A DNA stretch of 5,451 bases from Fervidobacterium sp. Its GTDB lineage: Bacteria; Thermotogota; Thermotogae; Thermotogales; Fervidobacteriaceae. The stretch covers positions 1-5,451 of the forward strand of contig DPIB01000091.1 in assembly GCA_003522805.1 (NCBI GenBank), given 5' to 3'. Positions 1-5,409 of the stretch are shown here, in pieces. Numbering within the stretch: position 1 is the stretch's first letter; each line of letters begins with the position of its first letter. Both the position numbers and the translations under genes were made by a program. Under the pieces are notes generated by a model. It ran no database searches. It was not told where the DNA came from and was given only the letters and a program-made list of their open reading frames with translations.

Positions 1-65
1 TTTTAGGATTCAACAATATTATTGCACGGTTTCATAAATTTTGGTTAACAGTATCCCAATACTAA
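1..65 (+). CDS. 3' end of an upstream gene, possibly an outer-membrane beta-barrel protein (BamA-like), partial
   Basis: Reading codons from position 3, an open frame runs to a TAA at 63-65, three bases before the Shine-Dalgarno of the next gene, which is typical operon spacing. The visible tail ends in FWLTVSQY. A C-terminal aromatic residue preceded by a short strand-like stretch resembles the C-terminal beta-signal of outer-membrane barrels, and bamA commonly lies just upstream of skp/ompH. Only about 20 residues are visible. One other frame stays open to a TAA at 35-37, so both the frame and the identity are tentative. Confidence 0.35.
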   Translation, partial: LGFNNIIARFHKFWLTVSQY

Positions 66-79
66 ACGGAGGTGTTTTT

Positions 80-514
80 ATGAAAAAGTATATTTTACCT
101 ATCTTGCTTGTCACTTTTATAGTAGTAGCTGTCGTAGTAGGAACCGCTGCAGATACAAAGACAAGTCCAAAGCTTGCTTATATCGACCCCAATAAAATTC
201 TCCAGAACTACGACAAATGGATTACTTTTCAGAAACAAATGGAAGATGAAATAAGCAAATACCAAACTGAGCTGGATAAGATCAAAGATCAGACTCAAAA
301 GCAACAAAAGTATTACGAATACCAACAGACGATAAATACGAAAATTGCCCAGACCCAAGCACAAATCGAAAGTGAAATACTTCAAAAAGTTAAGGAATAC
401 GCAGAAGTAATGGGCTATGATTTTGTCTTTAATAGCACAACAATGGCATATGGTGCATCCTCTTACAATATAACCGATGCATTCATTCAGTATCTAAAAA
501 AAGCCAAAAAATGA
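80..514 (+). CDS. OmpH/Skp-family periplasmic chaperone, exported
   Basis: Predicted 144-residue exported protein of the OmpH/Skp family, whose members hold unfolded outer-membrane proteins in the periplasm for delivery to the BAM complex. A basic start (MKKY) and a hydrophobic stretch at about residues 5-21 form a signal peptide, with likely cleavage after TAA at 22-24. The mature part begins with the family's short beta segment (LAYIDPNKIL). A long Gln/Lys/Glu-rich helical, coiled-coil-like stretch follows at about residues 45-105, then the closing motif GYDFVFNS and the ITDAFIQYL helix. The ATG at 80 is chosen because GGAGGTG at 68-74 lies 5 nt upstream. An in-frame TTG at 41 would add 13 residues ahead of the signal peptide and has no such site. 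The gene is 27 nt upstream of the LptB-like gene and probably cotranscribed. The family call is firm; skp is the likely name, but sequence divergence is high. Confidence 0.85.
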   Translation: MKKYILPILLVTFIVVAVVVGTAADTKTSPKLAYIDPNKILQNYDKWITFQKQMEDEISKYQTELDKIKDQTQKQQKYYEYQQTINTKIAQTQAQIESEILQKVKEYAEVMGYDFVFNSTTMAYGASSYNITDAFIQYLKKAKK

Positions 515-541
515 AAAATTCTGCGAGATAAAAGAGACGTT

Positions 542-1276
542 ATGTCTGAAGAGCAGGCGTTCCCAAGAAACCAGGTTCGTTGTGAAGGAATATTCAAGAA
601 ATTTGGAAGAAAAATTGTTCTTAATCATGTAAATATGTATACAGATATAGGCGAAGTAGTAGGATTGCTTGGTCCAAATGGATCAGGCAAAACTACTTTA
701 TTCAATATAATTCTTGGGGTTGTTGTCCCGAATAGTGGAAAAGTTTACTTCAGTGATAGGAATATCACAAATATACCTATACACAGAAGGGCGAGGTTAG
801 GAATCACCTACCTTCAGCAGGAAACATCTGTATTTAGGGAGATGAGAGTTGAAGAAAATCTAAAGGCAATCCTTGAGTATCAAAAACTTAACTCTGCTGA
901 AAGGGAAGAGATTGTAAACAGAACCTTGAGGGAATTTGGAATAGAATCACTTAAAAGACAATACGCGTTTTCATTATCTGGTGGTGAAAAGCGTAGGCTT
1001 GAAATTGCAAGGATGATGGTGATGAAACCGAAATTTGTTTTATTAGACGAACCGTTCAGTGGAATTGATCCGAAAACGGTAAAAGAAATTCAAAGAATAG
1101 TACTAGATTTAAAAGGACGTGGAATTGGTGTAATCATAACAGACCACTCTGTCGATGCCCTTCGTCCAATAGTTGATAGGCTTTATGTTATACACAAAGG
1201 AGAAGTCCTTGCTTCTGGTGAACCGTCAGAAGTCTTTGAGAATGAGTTGGTAAGAGAAGTATATCTGGGCGAATAA
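542..1276 (+). CDS. lptB: LptB-type ABC transporter ATPase
   Basis: A 244-residue cytoplasmic ABC ATPase, close to the usual LptB length of about 241. In LPS-bearing bacteria LptB powers LptFG to extract lipopolysaccharide from the inner membrane. Visible motifs are Walker A GPNGSGKTT (44-52), the Q-loop YLQQE (90-94), the signature LSGGEKRRLEIAR (145-157), Walker B FVLLDEP (165-171), the D-loop SGIDP (173-177) and the switch histidine in TDH (200-202). The region after the Q-loop (SVFREMRVEENL), the stretch KFVLLDEPFSGIDP and the C-terminal VYLGE match LptB more closely than the branched-chain amino-acid ATPases LivG/LivF, which are the main alternative. No lptF, lptG, lptA or lptC is in the window, so the permease is unknown. 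The start has only a weak purine-rich site (AAAAGAGA) upstream. Of 21 Ile codons, ten are ATA. Confidence 0.88.
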   Translation: MSEEQAFPRNQVRCEGIFKKFGRKIVLNHVNMYTDIGEVVGLLGPNGSGKTTLFNIILGVVVPNSGKVYFSDRNITNIPIHRRARLGITYLQQETSVFREMRVEENLKAILEYQKLNSAEREEIVNRTLREFGIESLKRQYAFSLSGGEKRRLEIARMMVMKPKFVLLDEPFSGIDPKTVKEIQRIVLDLKGRGIGVIITDHSVDALRPIVDRLYVIHKGEVLASGEPSEVFENELVREVYLGE

Positions 1277-1307
1277 TTGTGCCGGAGATGTGAGAGGATA
1301 ATGCAAT

Positions 1308-1898
1308 ATGCAGTTGATAATACAGTTCAAGAAAAAGGGTATGGTGCGTTTCCTTTCTGCTATCGAGACATCAAATGTAGTATTGAGAACTTTGAAAAGA
1401 ACGAACCTTAAGATGGAATATTCACAAGGATTTCATCCTGCACCAAGAGTTTCGTTCCTAGACTCGACACCGACCGGTGTGATAGATTTGGTATTGTACG
1501 TCGCTGTTAAGGTTAAAGAGTTTCAATTTACCTGCGATGAATTCCTTCAGAATCTTCGATTACTTACTGTCAAAGGAATGGAGCCCTGCAAGGTGTTTGT
1601 AAATGATCAGAATTTGAATACTCTAGTAACTGGCTACGAATATGTGGTTTTCTTTAGAGAAAAGCCTGATTTTTCTAGACCGCTTGAAAAGCATTCTGGA
1701 AAAATGGTTGTTCCAAGGGACTTGATAAACATGGTTGATGAAATTTCCAAAAGAGATTATTATGTGGTAAAATATACTATTGATAAAGGTAATATCTTCA
1801 ATCCTTTCTTGTTTGAGAATACATACTTGGCAGTGAGAACAAAAGCATTTGTCGGAAATACCGAACTAAATGCGATCTTGGAAACAAAAGCAGAGTAG
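1308..1898 (+). CDS. DUF2344 / radical SAM-linked family protein
   Basis: A 196-residue protein of the DUF2344 (TIGR03936, 'radical SAM-linked') family. Family hallmarks are near the N-terminus: RFLS (14-17), the basic helix LRTLKR (26-31), YSQGFHP (38-44) and PRVSF (46-50). In many bacteria this domain is fused to, or encoded beside, a B12-binding radical SAM protein and often lies near ribosomal or RNase E/G genes; its biochemical role is not established. Here it stands alone, between lptB and a receiver gene. The ATG at 1308 has GAGAGGA at 1292-1298, 9 nt upstream. The ATG at 1301 is in another frame, and an in-frame GTG at 1290 hits a stop at once. No membrane segment or signal peptide is visible, so it should be cytoplasmic. 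The C-terminal half is poorly conserved and I cannot assign anything to it. Confidence 0.8.
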   Translation: MQLIIQFKKKGMVRFLSAIETSNVVLRTLKRTNLKMEYSQGFHPAPRVSFLDSTPTGVIDLVLYVAVKVKEFQFTCDEFLQNLRLLTVKGMEPCKVFVNDQNLNTLVTGYEYVVFFREKPDFSRPLEKHSGKMVVPRDLINMVDEISKRDYYVVKYTIDKGNIFNPFLFENTYLAVRTKAFVGNTELNAILETKAE

Positions 1899-1964
1899 AT
1901 ATTCAGCACTTGCATAGCAAAAAAGGCCCACTTTCCAATTGTTAGTCTTCTAATAAAGTCGTGC

Positions 1965-1994
1965 TTGAAAAGTTGAAAAAGCAAAGATTTTAAT
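1965..1994 (+). promoter_or_regulatory. Weak candidate sigma70-type promoter upstream of the receiver gene
   Basis: TTGAAA at 1965-1970 and TTTAAT at 1989-1994 are separated by 18 nt, each one mismatch from consensus. They lie in the longest non-coding stretch among the protein genes (1899-2062). Transcription would start near 2000, right at the purine-rich Shine-Dalgarno sequence. In AT-rich DNA such pairs arise easily by chance, so this is only a suggestion that the signalling genes may have their own promoter. Confidence 0.3.
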
Positions 1995-1999
1995 GTTAG

Positions 2000-2062
2000 A
2001 AAGGAGAGGAGAGCACATTTCACTTTAGCTAAGAAAGGCAGAATTCCTTGTGCTCGTATACG
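2000..2062 (+). promoter_or_regulatory. Strong Shine-Dalgarno separated from the receiver ATG by a bridging hairpin
   Basis: AAAGGAGAGGA (2000-2010) is one of the best ribosome-binding sequences in the window but lies more than 50 nt before the ATG at 2063. Directly after it, GAGCACA (2011-2017) is perfectly complementary to TGTGCTC (2049-2055), a 7-bp stem with four G-C pairs. A short inner pairing CTTT/AAAG (2023-2026 with 2034-2037) is possible in the loop. If the stem forms, only GTATACG remains between it and the ATG, so AGGA would be about 7 nt from the start. The complementarity is seen directly; its role in initiation is inferred. Confidence 0.5.
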
Positions 2063-2425
2063 ATGAAAGTGTTGGTTGTTGATGATTCCGATGTTCTAAG
2101 AAAGATCACAGTCTTTAACCTTAAAAAGCTTGGAATGGAGGTTGAAGAGGCTGTTGATGGAATAGATGGTTTAGAAAAGATGCGTGAATGGCATCCTGAT
2201 GTCGTCATTCTAGATATCATGATGCCGAGAATGGATGGATTTACAGTACTTAAAGAGATGAAGAAGGATGATAGTATCAAAGATATTCCAGTGATAGTGC
2301 TAACTGCAAAAGGTGGGCAGGATGATGAGGAAATAGCTCTTTCTCTTGGAGCTAAGAAGGTCATGACAAAACCATTTAGTCCAACTCAGCTTATTGAGGA
2401 GGTTCGCAACGTTGCGAGAAAATGA
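2063..2425 (+). CDS. Stand-alone response-regulator receiver domain (CheY-like)
   Basis: A 120-residue single receiver domain with no output domain. The acidic pair D7-D8 (VVDDS) and phospho-acceptor D51 ([11 protein letters not shown]) are intact. So are the switch threonine T81 (VLTAKG) and the conserved lysine K103-P104 (TKPFSP). It is therefore expected to be phosphorylated by a histidine kinase, but no kinase lies in the window. Its stop overlaps the start of the PP2C phosphatase gene by 14 nt, so the two are probably translationally coupled, with the phosphatase as output partner. The ATG at 2063 gives the usual receiver N-terminus MKVLVVDD. An in-frame TTG at 2048, preceded by AAAGG at 2034-2038, would add only MCSYT and is the alternative start. 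The ATG has no ordinary Shine-Dalgarno nearby (see the hairpin entry). Confidence 0.9.
   Translation: MKVLVVDDSDVLRKITVFNLKKLGMEVEEAVDGIDGLEKMREWHPDVVILDIMMPRMDGFTVLKEMKKDDSIKDIPVIVLTAKGGQDDEEIALSLGAKKVMTKPFSPTQLIEEVRNVARK
2396..2414 (+). promoter_or_regulatory. Ribosome binding site and TTG start of the phosphatase gene, inside the receiver gene
   Basis: GAGGAGGT at 2396-2403, a near-perfect anti-16S match, lies 8 nt before a TTG at 2412 and within the last codons of the receiver gene. This decides the phosphatase start. A TTG at 2394 in the same frame overlaps the site itself, and ATG codons further down would remove part of the N-terminal helical region. The arrangement suits coupled translation of the two proteins. 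Confidence 0.75.
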
Positions 2426-3779
2426 CCTTGAAATCCTGTATAAGCTTTTTGAGAGAATTGCACACGCGTTTGGCAGAGAATTTGGAAAGCCAAGCACATT
2501 GGAAGAATTTGAAGAAAAGCTGGAAAATTTGGTTAACTATATTGAGAAGTATATGAGTGATGAAAAATCAAATAATGAAGCCCTTCAGGAACTTGTTGAT
2601 GCACAGTTAGAAGAACTGTCAAAAGCGTACGAAGGACTTTCTGCTCTTTTTGAACTGAACAGGATCATTTCATCAGTGAATGAACCGTGGATGATACTTA
2701 AGAACGTACTTAAACTGTTGGACAACGCAGTCAATTACTCTAGTGCAGTTGCAGAACTTGAGATCGATAACAAGATATACCGTGAGACAGTAGGAGACAA
2801 AGAAGTAATTGATTATTTATCTGAGCAAGCAAAAAATCATAACGAAACAGTGCTTGTAGAGTGTCCTTCAGGCCTTGGAAGTTACGTTGTGGTTCCTCTA
2901 GTCTCAGAAATTGGGAAGTATGGTTTTTTAGCACTCTCTACTTATGGAGAGAAAAGATTGCTAACGGCTGGTGATAAAAAAATAACGGAGTCAGTCGCAC
3001 AACAATTACTAACAGCAGTTAATAGATATGTTATGCTTGAAAGAGAAATTGAAAAGAAGCGGCTGGAAGAGCAGCTCCAGATAGCAAGAAGAATTCAACT
3101 TGATCTACTTCCAAGAACTTTTCCATTCTTAGATACGTTTGATATCGGTGCGGAAAGTGTATCAGCTACTCAGGTCGGTGGAGATTATTATGATATAATA
3201 AAGAGCCCAGATGGTTCTTTGATTGGCTGCGTTGCAGATGTTTCTGGCAAGGGATTCCCTGCAGCGTTCATTATGTCTTCTTTTAGAAGTATGTTTAGGC
3301 TATCCGTTAAAATTAGCGGTGATTTGAAGACCCTAGCTGAACAATTCGATAGAATGATATACGACGATTTTGAAATAGAGAGATTTATAACTGCAGTCAT
3401 ATTTAAGATATCAACTGACGGAACAATGGAACTTGTTAATGCAGGTCACGACCCGCTGTACATTTTTACAAAAAACGACGCGATTATGTTGGAATCAACC
3501 GGTACTCCATTTGGAATTCTTGGTAACTGTTCATACGGAGTCACAAAAACTATTCTAAACAAAGGAGATATTGTGGTTGCTTATACTGATGGGGTTGTGG
3601 AAGCACGGAATATGAAAGGAGAAGAATTTGGGTTCAAAAGGCTTGAAGAAGTTGTTCTTAGCAATAAAGACCTTAAAGCAATGGATATTGTTGATAGAAT
3701 TGTTGATACCGCATTTGAGTTTTCCAGAGGTGTACCCCGGCATGATGATACAACGGTTCTTATAGTAAAGTATAGATAA
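2412..3779 (+). CDS. GAF domain + PP2C (SpoIIE/RsbU-type) serine/threonine phosphatase
   Basis: A 455-residue soluble phosphatase. Residues 1-75 are charged and helical. Residues of about 78-205 look like a GAF sensor fold ([11 protein letters not shown] through [13 protein letters not shown]). Residues 206-232 form the helical linker typical of this class ([17 protein letters not shown]), and about 235-455 are the PP2C/SpoIIE catalytic domain. Metal-binding acidic residues appear intact: GGDYYD (D258), ADVSGKG (D276), YTDG (D393) and HDD (444-446); [10 protein letters not shown] is also typical. Such enzymes usually dephosphorylate a STAS anti-anti-sigma protein in partner-switching systems; no such partner is in the window. 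The overlapping upstream receiver probably controls it, acting as a split version of the receiver-GAF-PP2C fusions known elsewhere. The start is TTG, set by the strong site at 2396-2403. The target and the GAF ligand are unknown. Confidence 0.88.
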   Translation: MRENDLEILYKLFERIAHAFGREFGKPSTLEEFEEKLENLVNYIEKYMSDEKSNNEALQELVDAQLEELSKAYEGLSALFELNRIISSVNEPWMILKNVLKLLDNAVNYSSAVAELEIDNKIYRETVGDKEVIDYLSEQAKNHNETVLVECPSGLGSYVVVPLVSEIGKYGFLALSTYGEKRLLTAGDKKITESVAQQLLTAVNRYVMLEREIEKKRLEEQLQIARRIQLDLLPRTFPFLDTFDIGAESVSATQVGGDYYDIIKSPDGSLIGCVADVSGKGFPAAFIMSSFRSMFRLSVKISGDLKTLAEQFDRMIYDDFEIERFITAVIFKISTDGTMELVNAGHDPLYIFTKNDAIMLESTGTPFGILGNCSYGVTKTILNKGDIVVAYTDGVVEARNMKGEEFGFKRLEEVVLSNKDLKAMDIVDRIVDTAFEFSRGVPRHDDTTVLIVKYR

Positions 3780-3847
3780 AGAGTTCTAAGAGGATCATAA
3801 CAAGTGCTCGGCTAGATAGGTATTTTCAGTATTTTGGGGGTGTGATT

Positions 3848-4405
3848 ATGATTGAAGTTGGAGATCTTGAAAGAGGTATGCATATCAAGTACGAAGGGGA
3901 TATATATCGAATAATAGACGTGAACAAACATTTCAGAGCAAGAGGTTCGGGATTGATAAGAACAAAACTGAAGAGCTTGACAACTGGACTTATCAGAGAA
4001 GAGAATTTTGCGAGTGGAGAAAAAGTTGAAGAGGCTGATCTATCTTTTAGGAAAGCCGAATATCTTTACAACGATGGCGAGAGCTACTACTTTATGGATC
4101 TTCAAACTTATGAACAATATGCGATTCCAGCAAATGAAGTTGAATATGAGAAGTATTACCTTTTGGAGAATATACAAGTTGATCTTTTAATGCATGAAGA
4201 AAAGCCTATAGGTATCCAACTCCCAACAGCTGTGGTACTTGAGGTTGTCGAAACAGAACCAAACTTTAAAGGTGACACCGTTTCAGGTGGAGGAAAGCCT
4301 GCAACACTGGAGACTGGTTTAAAGATAAGTGTACCATTTTTCATCAATGTTGGGGATAAAATCAAAGTTGACACAAGGACCGGAGAATATATAGAACGAG
4401 CATAG
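3848..4405 (+). CDS. efp: Translation elongation factor P
   Basis: A 185-residue EF-P, the standard length. EF-P binds between the ribosomal P and E sites and relieves stalling at polyproline stretches. The three domains are the N-terminal KOW-like domain (about 1-64), a central OB fold (about 65-127) and a C-terminal OB fold (about 128-185). The C-terminal signature is clear: [18 protein letters not shown], then [26 protein letters not shown]. The tip loop reads [14 protein letters not shown], so Ser34 stands where E. coli has the modified Lys34, with Arg32 two residues earlier. The ATG at 3848 is preferred over a GTG at 3842 because GGGGGTG (3836-3842) covers the GTG and lies 5 nt before the ATG. 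The gene is 83 nt upstream of the Asp23-family gene and probably belongs to the same housekeeping block as nusB. Confidence 0.96.
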   Translation: MIEVGDLERGMHIKYEGDIYRIIDVNKHFRARGSGLIRTKLKSLTTGLIREENFASGEKVEEADLSFRKAEYLYNDGESYYFMDLQTYEQYAIPANEVEYEKYYLLENIQVDLLMHEEKPIGIQLPTAVVLEVVETEPNFKGDTVSGGGKPATLETGLKISVPFFINVGDKIKVDTRTGEYIERA

Positions 4406-4488
4406 TAGGTAGCAAGGAGTTCAAAAGTAAAACCTCGGGAGATTAATTGGCTGAAATTAGCTAAAACACAAGTAAAGGAGGGAAAAAC

Positions 4489-4812
4489 ATGGGTAACATA
4501 ACTGTATCAGACAATGTTATATCAGAGATAGCCTACAGGGCAATGTGCTCAGTATATGGAGTTGAGCCTGAAGACAGAGATTTCAAGAAATTCAAGAAGA
4601 ACATAAGCGTGGAGAGAACTCCAGAAGATAACATCATTATAAACGTTAAGGTTGAAATTTCTTATGGCCAAAATATCGTGCAGTTCTCACAAAATCTGAT
4701 GAAAGCAATATCAGAAAATGTAACACAGATGACTGAAAAGGTAGTCGAGGCTGTAAATGTTGTCGTTATTAACGTCTCTGAATCAAAGAATGCTGAGGAA
4801 GGAACGGAGTGA
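4489..4812 (+). CDS. Asp23/Gls24 (YqhY-like) family protein
   Basis: A 107-residue soluble protein of the Asp23/Gls24 family. It opens with the family pattern GNITVSDNVISEIAYRAMC, continues through SVYGV, has a central strand pair (NIIINVKVEISYG) and a helix (VVEAVN) before the final strand VVVINVSE, and ends in an acidic tail. It is somewhat shorter than the roughly 135-residue Bacillus YqhY. YqhY is encoded just upstream of nusB in Firmicutes, and the same order is seen here, which supports a YqhY-type assignment. YqhY has been linked to acetyl-CoA carboxylase control in Bacillus, but no acc genes are here, so I do not transfer that role. The start ATG has a textbook AAAGGAGGG at 4474-4482. 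The stop overlaps the ribosome-binding site of nusB. Confidence 0.85.
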   Translation: MGNITVSDNVISEIAYRAMCSVYGVEPEDRDFKKFKKNISVERTPEDNIIINVKVEISYGQNIVQFSQNLMKAISENVTQMTEKVVEAVNVVVINVSESKNAEEGTE

Positions 4813-4819
4813 ACCATAG

Positions 4820-5269
4820 TTGGCATCAAGAAGAAGGGTTCTGAGAGAAGCAGTTACAAAGGTTCTTTTCCAAGTGGATTTCAGACCAGATGACTTTCAA
4901 GAAATACTTGATGAAATTGTCGGAAGGGTAACAGAAAGTAACCTGAAAAGAGAAATAGAAAGGTATTCAAAGAATATCTGGCAGAACAGGGAAAGAATAG
5001 ATAAGATCATTTCCAATCACCTTCTAAACTGGGAGTTTGATAGGATTTCTTATATTGAAAGAAGCATTTTGAGGCTTGGAACATATGAGCTTGTTTATGA
5101 GCAAAACATTCCCATCGAGGTTACACTTGATGAGATGATAGAAATTGCGAAAAAGTATGGAGCAGAAGAGAGCGGAAGATTTGTAAATGGTGTATTAGAT
5201 AAGATAGCAAAGACGTTGATTAAAAAAGAAACAATAGAGCGTGAAGAATTTGAAAGATTAGTAAAATAA
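4820..5269 (+). CDS. nusB: Transcription antitermination factor NusB
   Basis: A 149-residue all-helical NusB. With NusE (ribosomal protein S10) it binds boxA RNA and helps assemble antitermination complexes on rRNA operons. The arginine-rich N-terminus (SRRRVLREAVTKVLFQ, residues 3-18) is the boxA-contacting helix. The second half carries the conserved core SYIERSILRLGTYELVYE, then IPIEVTLDEMIEIAKKYG and the FVNGVLDKIA motif. The start is TTG at 4820; GGAGTG at 4806-4811 overlaps the previous stop codon and sits 8 nt upstream. The 7-nt gap to the Asp23-family gene implies cotranscription. The TAA is followed after a single base by a tRNA gene, so the 3' end of the nusB mRNA is probably made by tRNA processing. 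Confidence 0.95.
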   Translation: MASRRRVLREAVTKVLFQVDFRPDDFQEILDEIVGRVTESNLKREIERYSKNIWQNRERIDKIISNHLLNWEFDRISYIERSILRLGTYELVYEQNIPIEVTLDEMIEIAKKYGAEESGRFVNGVLDKIAKTLIKKETIEREEFERLVK

Positions 5270-5270
5270 T

Positions 5271-5344
5271 GCGCATGTAGCTCAGGTGGTCAGAGCACAG
5301 CTCTTATAAAGCTGGGGTCGATGGTTCGAGTCCATCCATGCGCA
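5271..5344 (+). tRNA. tRNA-Ile(UAU), no encoded CCA
   Basis: A complete cloverleaf. The acceptor stem GCGCATG/CATGCGC is 7 of 7 paired. The D stem is GCTC/GAGC, the anticodon stem CAGCT/AGCTG, the variable loop GGGTC, and the T stem GATGG/CCATC with loop TTCGAGT. The anticodon loop CTTATAA (5303-5309) gives anticodon TAT at 5305-5307, which reads AUA. A37, A38, the C4-G69 pair, the U12-A23 pair and discriminator A73 (5344) agree with isoleucine identity elements known from E. coli. The C29-G41 pair does not, being G29-C41 here. The bases after A73 are CAT, so CCA must be added after transcription. The gene starts one base after the nusB stop codon and has no evident promoter of its own, so it is probably cut out of the nusB transcript by RNase P. 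Confidence 0.9.
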
Positions 5345-5361
5345 CATTATGAAGAATTTTA

Positions 5362-5380
5362 ATTTTAGTTTGACTAAAAT
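5362..5380. repeat. 19-bp perfect inverted repeat between the two tRNA genes
   Basis: ATTTTAGT (5362-5369) and ACTAAAAT (5373-5380) are perfectly complementary around the three-base centre TTG. Only one pair is G-C and no T-run follows, so it is a poor intrinsic terminator for a thermophile. It overlaps the -35 element of the promoter for the second tRNA, so an operator is possible, as is chance in AT-rich DNA. Confidence 0.5.
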
Positions 5381-5398
5381 CAATAAATCTAATAGAAT
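5370..5398 (+). promoter_or_regulatory. Sigma70-type promoter for the second tRNA gene
   Basis: TTGACT (5370-5375) and TAGAAT (5393-5398) each match the consensus at five of six positions and are separated by the ideal 17 nt. Transcription would start around 5404-5406, a few bases before the mature tRNA at 5410. The position and quality make this the best promoter in the window. Confidence 0.7.
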
Positions 5399-5409
5399 AC
5401 AAAAGAGCT

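Noticed and set aside
41..79. TTG at 41 as the start of the Skp-like protein
   Set aside because: It would put 13 residues before a normal signal peptide and has no ribosome-binding site; the ATG at 80 has GGAGGTG at ideal spacing.
1760..2023. Minus-strand open frame of 87 codons across the end of the DUF2344 gene and the gap
   Set aside because: Mostly antisense to a well-supported gene, with no recognisable motif or domain.
1993..2028. Short ORF of 11 codons (MLERRGEHISL) over the Shine-Dalgarno region
   Set aside because: No ribosome-binding site upstream; it merely reads through the purine-rich site.
2029..2364. Minus-strand open frame of 111 codons opposite the receiver gene
   Set aside because: Serine-rich shadow of the receiver coding strand; the plus-strand product has all receiver motifs.
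3842..3847. GTG at 3842 as the EF-P start
   Set aside because: It lies inside the Shine-Dalgarno sequence; the ATG at 3848 gives the normal EF-P N-terminus MIEVGDL.
4008..4190. Plus-strand 60-codon frame inside efp
   Set aside because: Out-of-frame shadow of efp with no independent signals.
4444..4459. TAATT/AATTA hairpin upstream of the Asp23-family gene
   Set aside because: Five A-T pairs only, unlikely to be stable in a thermophile, and no T-run follows.
4437..4464. Possible five-codon leader peptide (TTG at 4447, GGGAG before it) between efp and the Asp23-family gene
   Set aside because: Too short to support, no regulatory structure seen around it, and such patterns arise easily by chance.
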